Source: Akanthomyces muscarius
Lineage: Eukaryota; Ascomycota; Sordariomycetes; Hypocreales; Cordycipitaceae
DNA: 64,000 nucleotides
Assembly (NCBI RefSeq): GCF_028009165.1
Contig: NC_079245.1
Coordinates: 1,736,001-1,800,000, forward strand
Reading direction: 5' to 3'
Shown here: positions 43,661-56,523 of the stretch, piece after piece
Layout: every line of letters begins with the position of its first letter
Position numbering within the stretch: the stretch's first letter is position 1
Made by a program: the position numbers and the translations under genes
Notes under the pieces: model-generated
What the model saw: the letters and a program-made list of their open reading frames with translations, nothing else
The model's database searches: none
What the model was told of the DNA's origin: nothing

Positions 43661-45187
43661 CGACTTCTTTTACTTTATGGTCGGTTGATGAAATTGGGCA
43701 AGGTACTATCAAAATATGGGGAGGAAACTGGTATATATCACTTTTGTTCCGGAAATGCTTAAATGATCAAGGTCTTTCTTCTTGTTACTGTTTGCTAGTA
43801 TTGAATGGGTAGATTATACATTTTCGCATATACTCATATAATGCGCGTTCGAATTATCAACCTCGTTGACAGTAAAGTCAATCTCATATACCTTGCTTCG
43901 TCTGTTGACTTTCCGGCCTTTTGCTTCCACTGATGTGAAGTGTCGGGGAAGTCTTCGTTCAGTATCATCCTGACTCGAAATCCCACACCGTTCAAATGAT
44001 GCAAAAGCAAAAGCCTATTGATACCGTGGAATTAGGCGGCATGTAGAGATTGCGATTCTGTCAACGAGTTATTATTCGCAAAATTTTAAACAGTTACTGT
44101 AATACCCCCCGTTATCATTAGTAAATACCACGCTGCATCACCTCAAATCCAATTTCTGCAAGTAACCGTCTGTGAGGCCTGCACCACCCTAATTATTTCC
44201 ATACTGGTTCCTCAATATCGAATCTCGGAGAGCGAGTAGCCCTTCAATTGGAGTGACGTTCGTCGACATCCAAGGAAAGTCCTGTCGCGGCGGACGCTGA
44301 TCCCGGGGTACATGACCCAGCCGGCTTCATGTTTCGCATCTCTCAGTTGCTCAAGGCTGCATCAATGCATTACCGAAAGTTCGCTATAGAGCTATATGAT
44401 GCCTTGATCTGCTATTTTCGGTCTACGTCACAGGACATGGCATGGTCAAAATTGAAAGTATTGTAGTGGTGTATTTCTGTTTTTTTCGTCGTCTTCATCT
44501 CGACCAGCCCCCCTTGGCCTAGGAAGCTTCATCTTTTTTAAGACTCTTTCCGCATATGCTATGTACAAGAAACGTCATAATAAAGTAATAAACCATAAAC
44601 CTCCCCCCATAAAAAGTACCGAGACGCCAAGTAATAACAAAGAACAGGCTTGCTTGTTCCACCTGCTTCCTCCCGAGTTCGCGTACGCTCGTCTGTCATT
44701 TAGAAACACTAATCGCAAGCACCAAATCATTTAACCTTCTCTGCGACTCTTCGACCACGATGGGCATTCCTCTTTTGGACGGGGAAACACTAATCCATCA
44801 TGGCCGGCTCCATAGTGCCGCACAAACATGTGCAGAAAAACTCCTTTGGATCAAAAATCAACTCCAGGTTCCAACGATGCAAGAAAATAAAAGAACCCCG
44901 CCCCCGATGGCAAAATTGATACTTCAACAAAGACAAGAACGAAAAGATGCATCGTCTTCTCCGTGGTAGCCGCTCGACTCTCGTTGCGTGCAATATAAAA
45001 AACTTCGGCTGTGCCAGCCCCGCGCCATGTATTTTGAGAGCAGGTCGCATCCTATAGTTCCAGACAAAATAGCTCGACAAAATATAAAATGTGCAGTAGA
45101 GAAAAACCTCAAGCCATCACAAATGATGAATGGCCCGCCCAGAGTGCAAAGCCGCAAGTCAAAGACAAAAATCCGTGATCGGCTTGG
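43661..45187. other. Convergent intergenic region NHX1 / EAF1
   Basis: 1.5 kb between two facing stops, AT-rich, with AATAAA-like words near 44580-44595. Short ORFs (up to about 108 codons) are without domains. No tRNA or other RNA gene was recognised. Confidence 0.5.
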
Positions 45188-48100
45188 CTACTTGCTTGTC
45201 GAAGATGGCGTCGCGCTGCCGCTTGATTGGCGCTGATGATTGGCTGGTGGAACAGGGCTTCCAGCCGTGCTGTTTCCAGAGAGCTGCTGTCCTTGAGATG
45301 GTTGTTGCTGCTGCTGCGCCTGACCTTGCTGGGTTTGCTGCTGCCTTTGCTGCGCCGCGGCCGCTGCTGCGGCTTGCTGCTGCTGTTGTTGTCGAAGCAA
45401 TGCAGCGTACTGGTGAGGGCTCGTCGTGGCAGCAATACTATTGGAGAGTCCGGGCTGGCCGGTCACGCCTGCAGCAGCATTGAGAGCTGATTGTCGCTGC
45501 GCCATCATGGCCCTAGTAAGGTGTTCTGTTGCAAGCTGTCGAGACTGCTCTGGCGTCAAGCTCGGGTTCTTTGTCCGGAACTGGACCTCAAGCTGATTGA
45601 GCTGCAAGGCAATATTTGGTGGCAATTGCGTAGACACTCGAGGACCGGGAGAGCCGTTGGGGACGCCATTTTGCATGTGCATGCCATTCGCTGCGCCTCC
45701 GTTACGGTTAGCATTGTTGCCATTGTAGGCAGCCATCGCAGCTTGAGCGTTATTCATAAAGGTCTGCTGGTTGACGCCGTTCATACCGTTCACACCGTTG
45801 TGCATTGGTGGTGAGCCCTGGCCGTTCTGCTGGACAGCCGAATTGGGCCGTTGTTGCTGGTGGTGGACTTGTTGTTGCTGTTGAATCTGGACAGCTGCAC
45901 GCTGCTGGTTGGCCATTTGCTGGGCTCGCAACATGAGGTTGGCATCGGCCGCCTGGTTAGGCATTGGCATTCTATGTTGCTGTGCTTGTGCCTGCATAGC
46001 TGCTTGTAGTTGCGCGGCTGGTATTCCCTTCATTTGCGCAGCCGCTGCGACCATGGCTGGGCTTATCTGCGATGGCAGGCCAGGAGTGGCTTGAGGAGCG
46101 CCATTCACCCCAGACAGCGACGGCATTCTCGGGCGTTGACCGGCGGCTGCGGCGGCTGCTGCTGCCACCAGGTGTGCTGGGACCTCGGGACGCTGGGCTC
46201 CAGCTTGAGACGTGCCATTTGCGGCAGCCTGGGCAGCGCCTTGATTTGCTTGGGCACCTTGGGCAGCCCCAGCCATTTGGGCAGCTTGACTTTGCGCTCT
46301 AGCTTGGAGCTGAGCTCTTCGCTGTGCCTCTGAGCGAGCGGCGAACTGTGCCATTTTCTCCCGTACGGCTTCGTCTCGTTCGTGTCTGAGTAAACTGTAG
46401 TCTCTCGGTGTCTTGGATGGGCGTTGCGAAACTGGCTCCGCAGCTTTCTTGACTGCATTCTGCGAGGCAGTGTGCTGCTGCTTCTGCTGGGCCGTCTCTC
46501 GCTTCTTGGCGAGTTTCCTCATGGCGTCTATTAGAGTCAGGTGCTTCTGGCTCCTGCGTCGTTCGACCCTAACTGGGACGGACGGTCTCCTGCGAAGGGC
46601 GGGCACGTTGCTGCCAGCGGCACTAGCTTGCTGTGCCGCGATTTGATTCTGCTGAGCTATGATGCGTTGGGCTGCTTCAATTCTGCCGTTATAGGCTTTG
46701 AAGTACTGCGTCTTTTGCATATCAGCCGGCAGCCCCTCGAGGCTAATCCATCGCTCAAAGCATTCCCAGGGAGTGCGTCGCTCTGGCCCGGATACGAAGG
46801 AAGATCGAGTAGAAAGCATGCTCGAGATCAGCGACCAGTTATACGAGTATTCCCGCACTAGGCCTCTGAGCTCATCATCTTCAGCAACCGTCCACTGCGA
46901 GGCGCTGCGGCACTCATAGAATGACTGCATAGGCATGGGATGTTCCGAGGGCGGGCGGAATTGGTGGCCAGCATGCAGTCTATCTCTGATAGGCTTCGAT
47001 TCGGGATTGAATAAGGCGACATTGCTGGTGATTGCCTCAGTTCTGGTGGGGTTGACTGTTTGGTCGGCAGCGAAAGTGTAGTCACTTTCATCGTCCGAGT
47101 CTTCGTTGCGATAGTCGAATCGACCACGTTTACGTGGAGGGCCTCTGGCAGTAACCTTCATCTCTCCTTCAACATACTTGCTTAGAGGCAGGGCAGGTCG
47201 CCGCCAGTGTGCATCAGGATCAAATTCGGGATTGGTGAGGTCAGTTTGGGGGATCTTTAGAGGAGCGCCATAGAGAGGTAGTTCGTCCAGGAGCTGGTCG
47301 GCAGCTTGCGTTCGCCGCAGACCAAAGACGACATCATCTTCCTGCAGTGAAAAGATGGCCGATGGCGCGACTGTTTCCACAAATACTTCAGAAATATCGT
47401 CATGCAGAGGTGAGTCGGCGTCACCTGATGGCTCGAGGTCAGGCGTAGGATGGTTCTCAGCTCCCGTCACCTCAGCGCCGCCCGTCCGCGCGTCGTCTCC
47501 ATCAGCGCTACGCCTGGGAGGTATATGGGTGGCAACCTGAAGAGCTAGTCGCTCTTCCGCACTCGACTCATGCCATTCCACACATGCGTATGCCAGATTG
47601 CGCGCCACCGTCGTTTTCCATTTGCGCTCCTCTCTGAAATCTGTTCTCATCCACTTCATCTCCTGAAGCATCACATCCCATTGCGAAGTAGGTCGTGTCG
47701 GCTCCGGGCAACGCTTGGGCTGTCGCAAAGACCACTTGTCATGCTGCTGCAGATGATACACCCTACGTAGCACCTTGCAGGCTTGATTATCCAGGATTGC
47801 GAGGTTAGCATCGGAAGTACCGATCGTCTTGTTGGCGTGGAATAAGATTTTCTCGATAGGTTGCATCCAGTTGGTTGCGCCGGTGAAGTTTTGAATGAAG
47901 AGCGGGGTGTAATAGTCGTCGAAAGGGTGGAACTGTTCCTTTTGGCTCGGAGCGACGGCCTTGTCTTCGACACGCTTGGGCTGCTTGCCGAATAGAACCG
48001 TAGACACTTGTCCTTTACTGCGGTCTTTACGTGGTTTTGATCTTGATGCTGGCGATTCCGGCGCGGAGGCGGATGGAGTGAGCTGATCCTCGAGGTCCTT

Positions 48101-49533
48101 GGGAGTGCCGCGGTCGATGGTTGAACGAGGGGTGGCTCCAACGATTTCATTGACAGACTTGAGTCTCATAGCACCCGAAGAAACTCTAGTGACGGCACGC
48201 TCAACGGGCACGCTCTCTCTTGTTGGTTGAGGTGTAAGTAGAGGTGGTGTCGGTTTGACGTTGATTGACTCCTGGATTGTTTCGGGGACATCAACATCCA
48301 TCTTATCCGCTTCATCCTGACTGTCAGGAACTTCGGCACTAGAAGCTTCGGGATTGCTCGTCTGCGGATTCGAGGTCGGCCCGGTTGTTGGCGGCGCTTC
48401 GTCATCGGAGCCAGACGCAGCAGCAGAGCGGATGGACTCCTGCAGCAACTGGTCTTCGTCAGATGGCGGCTTCGGGCTAGCAGCGCTGTCTTTCGTCTCG
48501 GGCTTCGGCATGGCCTGCGCCGGTTGTTGTGCGACTTCGGGTGACCTAGGGCCTTCGTTGTCCGGACTGGTGTTGGCAGATATGTCATGGGCCGCAGTAG
48601 TCGTCGCGCTGGCGGCTGTTGAGCCCGGAGAAGACATGGCATCAGTAATTTTTGCCGCATCATGGGACAGCTTGATGCTCAACGAACCATCAGCCGGAGG
48701 GGCATCCGTAGCAACTCGGTTTGGAATTGGCGTTGGTGTCAAGGAAGGCGATCCTTTGGTGCCCGGGGGGAATGAAACTTGGTTGGGTCGTCTCGAGGCA
48801 TCGGTGAGCTGCTTCGATGGGTTCTGAGCACGCGCGGCGAGCGCTGCAGCGGAGTTTTGTGGTGTGATGGTAGGTTTGGGTCCATTTTGGATGTTGGCTG
48901 GGCTCTGTGCCCCAGGCGTTGATCGCGCCGAGTTGGCTGAGCTGGGCTGTCCGGGCGTCGCAGCAACTGGCGAATTAACCGGAGAACTAGTAGCGGCGAG
49001 TTGAGCAGAGATGGATCGTTTCAAGGCTTCGACAGATTGTGGTGGTCGCGGCGGAATACTTGCTTCGTCGAAGATTCTTTCTCTGCTGCATAGTTAGCAC
49101 CGAAGGCTGCAAATTTATAGTGGGTGCTTCAGTGGGTGTTGTAGCGCAGAGGCGTACTCGGCGAATCAGTAGAAATCAACGGGCGCCTCAAAGCAATCGC
49201 AAAAAAGTCGGGAAAAAGCAGAGTGAATCGGAAAGACATACTGCAAAATATCGTTTGTCTGCAGGAACTGCCACTCGGCGGTGGTGGCAGCGGGCGCGTC
49301 GGGGAGCGCATGGGCTTGCTGGGGGAGCGGTTGGGTCTGTGTCGCGACCGCGAAGAGTTCGCGAAGCTTCCTCTTGCGCGAAGTTACGATTGCACTTTTG
49401 GACATTAGCATGATGAAAGTAATATTATTTTCATCGGAAAAAAGCGCCGCATCCGACGGTGGGAGACTTACTGGCACTCATTGCGCTTGGATTGAAGCAG
49501 CCGCGATAAATCGGCGTGCCCGACCTCAGTCAT
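45188..49533 (-). CDS. NuA4 histone acetyltransferase scaffold Eaf1/Vid21
   Basis: Three exons on the minus strand (49533-49472, 49394-49242 and 49082-45188) encode 1369 aa. The introns are 77 nt (GTAAGT..AAAAG) and 159 nt (GTATGT..GCAGCAG). The first two exons are supported by the family N-terminus, LLQSKRNE..IVTSRKRKLRELFAVAT and EWQFLQTNDILQ-ERIFDEASIPPRP. An HSA helix near residues 535-577 (SQWDVMLQEMKWMRTDFREERKWK..ACVEWHE) binds actin and Arp4. A SANT/Myb domain lies near 797-854 (QWTVAEDDELRGLVREYSYNWSLISSML). The C-terminal 400 residues are Gln/Ala/Asn-rich. Eaf1 is the platform on which NuA4 (histone H4 and H2A acetylation) assembles in the nucleus. The splice model in the first intron (acceptor AAAAG) is the least certain part. 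Confidence 0.93.
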
Positions 49534-52500
49534 AGCATCTGCTGTCGCAACATCCGTTTGCGAGCGAAACGGATGCTGCTGAGGTAACGAGCGCGATTAT
49601 GCGAGATGAAAAACGACGTCCGAGGCGATGAAAAGCGTGGTTGTGGACGCCGCGTCGACAATTTTCTCTTTGCTGTCGTGTCGTCTCGTAACTCCCAAGT
49701 GTTGGCCGGCTGGGAAGGGGGGGCGTACAAAATTTTCGTCCAGGCAGCGGTTACTTGGTTTTGGGCGGGTTGAGAGAGTTTGCTGGTTTGGACCGTTTTA
49801 GCGCCTTTTCCCGGGGGAAACAGGGAGCAAGGGCAGATGCAGCGGGCAGAGAGGTCGTCGGACCGTGAAAAAGGCCTGATACGCACTGTGCCAGAGTTCG
49901 CGGCGCTAACAAGCTAATGTGGCGCGTCTGCCTGCGCAACGCTAGTGCGCGCACTGGGGCGAGTAAGGGGCAAGTACGATAGCAACGTGAACAAGGCTCC
50001 TCCTCTCGCACAGTGTGCCGACACTACAAGTGGCTCCAGCTTTCCCCCCGCATGCGGGCTACCAGTATTACAGCAGTTGAAGGTAGCGCCTAGGTAGGTA
50101 CAGACGCAGCCCAGGCCCGGCGCTGGCTTCCACTAAGAGCACAAGCTAGAGCGCTAGGTCAGCATGCTGGAGCCGGTGTAATTACAGTACCTACTGAGCA
50201 ACAGAGACAGTGTTGCAACCGTGTGTGCAATTTTTCAATTTCATTTTCTTAGCGTGATTGTTGTTTTCGTTGTTTCAAATGTTAATGGTCCACTCTCTAT
50301 TGTCAAATTCTCTGAGTGTGGTAATCTCTCACACCAATTTCGCGATGTTCCTGGTTTTCGTGGCTTCGGTTCTGCTCTCAATGGCTTACACCAATGTTAG
50401 TTTCTAGATTTTGCTAAGCTCTACACTAGCGCCTTGCTAATTTACTTGCTAAACAAAATACTCATCGAAATGGTTACTGTGTGCATTCTTACTGGTAGCC
50501 ACTGGTAGCAGTCAATGCTGGGTGGACTCCTCGTAGATACGCAGCCAAGCTAGCTATTGAGATTCCACCATTATAAGTAAGCCGAGATTGCAGATGCAAC
50601 TAAAGATTCTTATCGCATTTCGCCTGATAACTACAGTGCACTACCTCGAGTAACCCTGTACCAGGCCCCGTCTACATATCTGCTGCATCATCCAACCTAG
50701 CCTACGCACAGCTCCCATCTCTGGGCTCGAAATGAATCTGCACAACCGCGTACTTCCAGCGAGATGTGGTTAGATGTGACCAGACGTCAGGGCCAAGCTT
50801 CCATCGAGGCACCGGACATCGCACCAATGAAGGGCCAGCAGATCCACGCGACAAGAAGGAGCGAAGAACTCACCATATCCAGTCCTTCGATTTCATAGCG
50901 TGGTTTTACTTACGGCATTGCGTCTCTGCATCGGCCCCAGATGACCGTTGCGGCTAGGTTCCAGGCGTCACCACGATGAGCTTGCAAAGCCCAACTTCGT
51001 CGCCTGGTGCCGCATTAGCTTCCTTGTGTTTTATAAATTTCAACCTCTTGTAGCCCCGAGAGGCTTGGCTTAAATTGCGGACTGAAGCGGACCATGGACG
51101 TTTGAAGCCGGAATGAAGCGGATGATGCCTGGATTTGAGTCGTCTCATTCGCTGCGCCAATAATGAACAGCAGCTCGAACGTGAGCTGTCTCAAGCGCTC
51201 TGACAGTTCGATTTCTCTAGGCGGCAGCTAGAACCGGAGTCGTCTTGTACGCTCAACAGTATGCCTCTGATAGGCAGCAGCCACAACCGGAGTCGCCTCG
51301 GGCGCTCAACGGTCACCAGGTAACAGCTTAACTGGGAGTCGTCTTATACGCTCTATCAAGTTGGACAGCTCGACCGAGAGTCGTCTCATGCGCTCAGCCA
51401 GTAGGCTTTCCATAGCTGGCCAAGAGACATTTCACACGCTTAACCAGTCGGTTTGGAGCAGCAGCTGGCACCTTAGTCGCCTTGAGCACTCAACAGCGGC
51501 CTTTGCTAGGCAGTAGCTAGATCCGGAGTCGTACTGATTTCTCAGATACTGACGGGCCGGAGCCGATTTGATCGCTCAGACGTCCAACAGTTGGCCATTG
51601 GCAGACAAGCTTTGGCTGGCGTCGTTTTGGACGCTCGACAGCTAGCCTCTCATCGACGACAGCTGGCAGCGAAGTCACCAGGGACCGGAGTCGTCCTGCC
51701 CGTGCAGACGCTCGACGGTTTGGGGGGTTGATGGTCTCGTCATGAGCGGCATATCGTGTCAGTTGCTTGTATTCTTCCACTCCGACTTATTTTACAGTGG
51801 GCATGCCAGCTCGGCGGTTTTGTCGCGAGTGGCGATTTCTCGACATCTATGATGCTGTCCTAACGCGTCCTCTTCTTGACGGTAGCTTAATAGAAAGCTG
51901 CCTAAAAAGATTGATGCTGGTGTAATGCAGGCAAGAAATTCCAAGGTAAAATTTGCGGCCTTGTCGGAATGTGCCTGTATTTTTTTCTTTCCCTTTTTTT
52001 TTTTTTCCTTTTCTTTCAAGGAGGTATGGTGGTGTGCTTTGTTTCTACTGCCCTCCTTGCGAGGCAGACTTTAGCGATGCCCACCATCCGCACCTTGGTT
52101 GCAAACGTGAACGATTTCAAGCCACAGCAGGCTAGGGCTCCAGTAGAGCTATTACAATAACAGCTAAAAGTAGCGCTATTTATGGAATGTAGCACATTTT
52201 TAAGATCCATGTTTTATTAGTTCCGGGTCTGCTTGATGCAACAGAAACTGTACCGCCTGGCAGACTGTTACTTACACAGTAGCACGGGGTCGAGTTGCAA
52301 GCAACCAAGTGGCTGTGGAAGTGAGCCACATCCAAGTGTAGTACTCTGTCCGCCGGAGAGAGAAAAAAGGCGCAAACGGTTCCTGCGATGCAGATAGAAT
52401 TTTACAGACCAAGGACAGCATTGACGTTCAATGTGAACTGGCAGCACAGCCCAATCCCAGGCAGCACTTCAGCCCCGGCAGCCCAGATAACGCGACCGAT

Positions 52501-52591
52501 CTAGGCCGGACCCATAGAAAACAAATTCGAGATGGTGCAGCTCTCTTTGTTCACCATCACCACCACAGCACGCACGTCCAACCCGCGCACC
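49534..52591. other. Gene-free interval between EAF1 and SPP2
   Basis: About 3 kb. The first several hundred bases should be the EAF1 promoter and the last few hundred the SPP2 promoter. The middle contains a TACCAGTA motif near 50062, TACTGGTA-like words near 50490, a degenerate tandem array (51131-51725) and a 14-bp T-run near 51993. No domain-bearing ORF was found. Confidence 0.5.
51131..51725. repeat. Degenerate tandem array, about 12 units of roughly 50 bp
   Basis: The word GGAGTCGTCT (or a near relative) followed 5-12 bases later by CGCTCA/CGCTCGAC recurs. Starts fall near 51138, 51184, 51238, 51291, 51337, 51379, 51424, 51475, 51527, 51561, 51619 and 51689. Spacing is mostly 42-58 bp. 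Several units also share a second half GCAGCAGCTAGAACC/GGCAGCAGCCACAACC. Copies differ at many positions, so the array is old. It has no continuous reading frame across units and no relation to neighbouring genes that I can see. Confidence 0.75.
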
Positions 52592-53695
52592 ATGGCTGAC
52601 GACTCCAAAGGCGGCCGGATCGCCATCAAATTTGGTGCGTCGTCCTCCTCGAAACCCAAGACGCCCGCCTCGTCCCTCGGCAAGCGGCCGCGCACCACCT
52701 CGTCGCATGCCTTTGGCGGCGGCGCCGACTCCGACTCCGATGACGAACGCCACCACCGCGGCAGGCACGAGGCCATTACCGGCTTCGGCGCTGACGGCGC
52801 CGAGACGGAGCGCAAGAAGAAGGAGGCCGAGGCCAAGGCCGCCAAGAAGGACTACGTGATTGCGCGCCAGCCCAACCGCGACTGGCGCGACGAGATCAAG
52901 GAGCAGCGCAACTCGCGGCGCGGCAAGAACCTCTTGCCGGCAGAGGCGCGCGCGGCACAGAACGGAACTACCACGGTCGACACCGCGCCGGCGGACCAGG
53001 ACTCGGGTATCCAATGGGGCCTCACCGTCAAGGAGAAGCAGTCTGCCCCCACCGACACGGCGACGGCAGAGGTAGCCGACAAAGACACACAGCAACAGGG
53101 CGAGCCTGCAGAGAAGCAACCGCCCGCGCCACAAACCGCCGATGATGAAGCTTTGGACGCCCTGCTCGGCAAGCGACCCGCCAAGGAGGACAAGGTCATC
53201 GTCACCGAAGACGACGCCTACACGCGGGACGTCTCCGCCGCCGGCGCCGCCTCCACGCTCGCAGACTACGAGGCGATGCCCGTGGAGGAATTCGGCGCGG
53301 CGCTGCTTCGCGGGATGGGCTGGAACGGCGAGCCACGTGGCGGCGGCGGCGGCGTGAAGCCCAAAGCGGCGCCGCAGCGACGGCAGAACCGCCTCGGGCT
53401 CGGCGCCAAGGCGCTCAACGAGGCCGAGGACCTGGGCGGCTGGGACCAAAAAGGCGGTGCTGGGATGAAGAAGAAGCGGCCGCCGAAGCTGGCCGACTAC
53501 CGACGAGAAGAGGAGAAGAAAAAGGAGGAGCGGAGGAGCGGCAGCGGGCGCGGGGAGGACAGCTACAAGAAGGAGAGGGAGAGGGAGCGCGAGGATCGGT
53601 ACAGGGAAAGGGAAAGGGGCCACAGACATGGGGACCGTGATAGGGATCGGGATAGGGAACGTCACCGGGGTAATGATAGAGACCGCAGGCGGTAG
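52592..53695 (+). CDS. SPP2: Pre-mRNA-splicing factor SPP2 (G-patch protein)
   Basis: A single exon. ATG at 52592 gives MADDSKGGRIAIKFG, the usual Spp2 start, and 367 aa; an in-frame ATG at 52532 would add 20 residues of poor conservation. The N-terminal IAIKFG-SSSSKPK and LGKRPR motifs and the central YEAMPVEEFGAALLRGMGWNGE (G-patch core, about residues 230-252) identify Spp2/GPKOW. The G-patch activates the DEAH helicase Prp2 in the activated spliceosome before the first catalytic step. The tail is highly charged with RE/RD/KE repeats (about 310-367), low complexity typical of splicing factors. It forms a short convergent pair with the Ybp2-like gene (245-bp gap). A long antisense ORF across it is a GC third-position artefact. 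Confidence 0.92.
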   Translation: MADDSKGGRIAIKFGASSSSKPKTPASSLGKRPRTTSSHAFGGGADSDSDDERHHRGRHEAITGFGADGAETERKKKEAEAKAAKKDYVIARQPNRDWRDEIKEQRNSRRGKNLLPAEARAAQNGTTTVDTAPADQDSGIQWGLTVKEKQSAPTDTATAEVADKDTQQQGEPAEKQPPAPQTADDEALDALLGKRPAKEDKVIVTEDDAYTRDVSAAGAASTLADYEAMPVEEFGAALLRGMGWNGEPRGGGGGVKPKAAPQRRQNRLGLGAKALNEAEDLGGWDQKGGAGMKKKRPPKLADYRREEEKKKEERRSGSGRGEDSYKKEREREREDRYRERERGHRHGDRDRDRDRERHRGNDRDRRR

Positions 53696-53940
53696 AAGCA
53701 TAGAAAAGCATTGTCCGGCGTCATGGGATTTACAGAGCATAGATCAGATACCTACAGGAAACAAATATTGGAACTTGATCCATTCTTTCTTCATAATTCT
53801 TTTATGTTTATATGTGCTCTCGTGTCTCATTAAGCATTCATATCCGATTTTGTACACTTATTCCTCATATGTAGGCCATCTTGTGGTTCTACTGCAGCCA
53901 TCTTGCGATTCTTCTGGCACCAATCCCGTAACTAACTCTA
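53696..53940. other. Short convergent intergenic region SPP2 / Ybp2-like
   Basis: 245 bp of AT-rich 3' flank shared by two facing genes. No other feature was seen. Confidence 0.5.
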
Positions 53941-55857
53941 CTACTGCAGCGCGACCCTGCCCAGGGTATCCGTCAGGATGTCCAGCGTCCCCATGGCCTG
54001 CCCGCCGGCCGTCTCCTCCAGGCTCTTGTCCTGGGCGCCGGCCTCGCGCAGCACGCCCGCCATGTGCAGCAGGGGTTCTACGTACCTGTGCTCGACGGCT
54101 GCCGCCATGCCCGCGGGCGCCATGTCCCTGTAGCGCTCGCCAAACACAAACACGGCAAAGTTGGCCACCTGCAGCTGGAAGGGCCAGGCCTGGGCCCAGA
54201 ACTCGAGCAGCGCCGGGGCGTCCTGCGCCTCGTCCTGCAGGTACGTCAGGTCCGGGAAGAGCGCGTACTGCAGCCTCTCGAGGCCCTCGGCGCTCGCAAA
54301 CTTGCTGCTGCTGGCTTCTTCCTTCCGCGCAGCGATGATCTCGTCCTTGGCCCAGGAGACGGCGCAGGACTGCAGCGACGCAAACATGCAGTTCTCGAGC
54401 AGGTCCTCGAGGATAGAAAGCCGCTCCTCCTCGGGTGCGGCGTGCAGTACCAGCCCCGCGAGGGTAATGGCGGACTGGCGCACGCGCGGGTTGGCGTGGA
54501 AGACGCCGAGGAGCGTGAGCAGGTGGTGGTAGGCCATAAAGTCGGGCTTGGCGCCGGGGGCGAGGAGGCGCGACTGTGTGTGTAGCCAGATGCCCATGAC
54601 GAGCAGCGCCTCAACGGAGCCCGGGTTGCTGGCGATTTGGTCCTGCGGGCTGTCGCCGAGAAAGTTTTGCAGGAGCGTGTGGTGGTGCGGGAAGATGTGC
54701 AGGTCCGGGATGGAGTACTGTGCGTCAAAGAGGTCCGTGGCGAACATGCGGTACGCGACGAGGGCCGCGAGGCCGCCGGTCGAAAAGCCAAGAGCTTCGG
54801 GCTGTTCGCTGTCGAGCTCGCCAGATAACGGATCGGTGCATACTGGCGAGGCGGCCAACGCTTCCTTGATTGTATCCGACGAGAGCTTAGAAAGTCCAAC
54901 ATCGCCCGCCAGTGACTGTCATCCTTCGAGTCAGTTTATGATTGTCAATATTTCGCTCGGTCAACTTACCACTAGCTGCCCAATCAGGCTGTCCCTGGCC
55001 TGTAGGTCATCCACGTCCTTGAACGCCTGCATCTGCGTCATCCGCCCCAGCACAATCTTCTCCGGGTACGTGTACTCGAGCAGCCGCGCCGGCCACTCGA
55101 GCGCGTTGGCGTTGACAAACGCCTCGAGCACGCACGTCACAAACACCTGCAGCAGGCGCTGCACCAGCGCCGGCTCGCCGGCGTCGCCGTCGCCCACGCT
55201 GCCCTCGGGGTCCGGCGCGCTGCGGCTCGCGTCGCCGGCCTGGAACGACGACGTGCGCTCCAGGTGCTGCAGCACGGCGCTCGACTTGCGCGTCGGCAGC
55301 GGCGGGCGCTTCTGCCCGGAAAGCGAACGCGTGAGGGCGATGACGGCCGCGGTGGCCTCGGGCTGCCCGCCGTCGTAGCTGCGGTACACGGTCTCGAGCG
55401 TCGTGTGCAGGAACCGCGACGGGCCCTTGACCTTGAGCCGGCTGTGCAGCACGGCGAGCATGCCGCAGAGGGTGACAAACTGCTGCGTGACGGGGACCTT
55501 GTCTCCCCCATCGCTCTTCTTTTGCTCTCCCTCCGTCGCGCCCTCTTCCTCCGCCTCGGCCTCGGTGGCGCTCTTCTCCATGACTTCCAGCACCTTCAGA
55601 ATCACCTCGCGCGGGTTACCGAGGTGCGCAACGCGCTCTAGGCACGCCTCGCTGCCCGGCACCGCAATCAGCATCTCGACCAGGTCCCAGCCAATCTCGC
55701 TCGTCAGTGCCACGTCATCTAGAATGTCCCGAAGCGTCGGCAGCAACTCAGGCGTCAGCGACATTTCGATAATGGTGAGGTACGTCGCGGCGTCTGTGGC
55801 CGGCGGCTTGCTGTCCTGCAAGCGCTTGACGGCATCTTCAGTCGTCGTTGTCGCCAT
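53941..55857 (-). CDS. Ybp2/ALF4/glomulin-family protein (YAP1-binding / kinetochore Ybp2 type)
   Basis: Two exons, 55857-54970 and 54915-53941, with a 54-nt intron (GTAAGT donor, GACAG acceptor, phase 0) give 620 aa starting MATTTTEDAVKRLQ. It is an all-helical repeat protein. The opening ATYLTIIEMSLTPELLPTLRDILDD..EIGWDLVEMLIAV and later TLCGMLAVLHSRLKVKGPSRFLHTTLETVYR match the fungal Ybp1/Ybp2 family (Pfam Kinetochor_Ybp2) as I know it. In yeast Ybp1 helps Yap1 respond to peroxide and Ybp2 works at kinetochores; human glomulin binds Rbx1. I cannot say which role applies. The region between the first third and the intron is Glu-rich (TEAEAEEEGATEGEQKK) and acts as a linker. The Ybp2-family call is from remembered motifs. 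Confidence 0.8.
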
Positions 55858-56523
55858 GTCGCGACGCGGTAGCTCTTCGGTGTGTTTGCTTGTAAAGATG
55901 AGATGGGCTATGACGAAGTTGAAAATCTGCAATGAACAGTCAATACAGATGCGAACAGAAGTCAAGTGAAGGCGCCCAACAATCACGAGCTTCAGAGGTG
56001 GCGGCGGGGAGCTTCTCTAATGCCCCGCTTTAGCTTTATCAAGACACCACACACAACTCTAAAACGGTTACGCAACCCGAAGCCACATTCAGCGTTTGTT
56101 CATCGCGGGACCTCTTGCAACCCCTTTTGGGCACCGCTCAAGTTGCACTGTACTTTTTCACGACGTACTTTCGATCCAAAACGGTCTGCCTAGACGCGGC
56201 GCAACTTAGATCTTGCAGCGAGATCGGTTACTACCCTGCACGGTGTGACCTTGGTGAAAGCTCTGGTCTGAAACAAGCCACGATCGTCTCACCCCTCTCA
56301 AATTTCTTGGCCATCGTTGGTTTCGATTTTTTTTTGATATTTGTAGTACACTATCCGTATTATAAAAGAGAAACTCCGTCACATGCTCCGCCCCATCATG
56401 CAATATTCCTACACCATTATAAGTTGTCATACAGATCCCGGCCCATAGTAAAGAAGAACACGCTGGCAGAATTGATACAGCCGATAACAAAAATAAGAAA
56501 ACAGGCCAGTATGGCCAAGCTAA
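55858..56523. other. Intergenic region between MIP1 and the Ybp2-like gene
   Basis: 666 bp upstream of the Ybp2-like ATG and downstream of the MIP1 stop, both genes on the minus strand. A T-run lies at about 56328-56337. No gene was recognised. Confidence 0.5.

Noticed and set aside
52469..53740. 423-codon hydrophobic-looking ORF antisense to SPP2
   Set aside because: The apparent membrane character comes from the reverse complement of charged RE/KE and GGC-rich codons; SPP2 motifs are on the plus strand.
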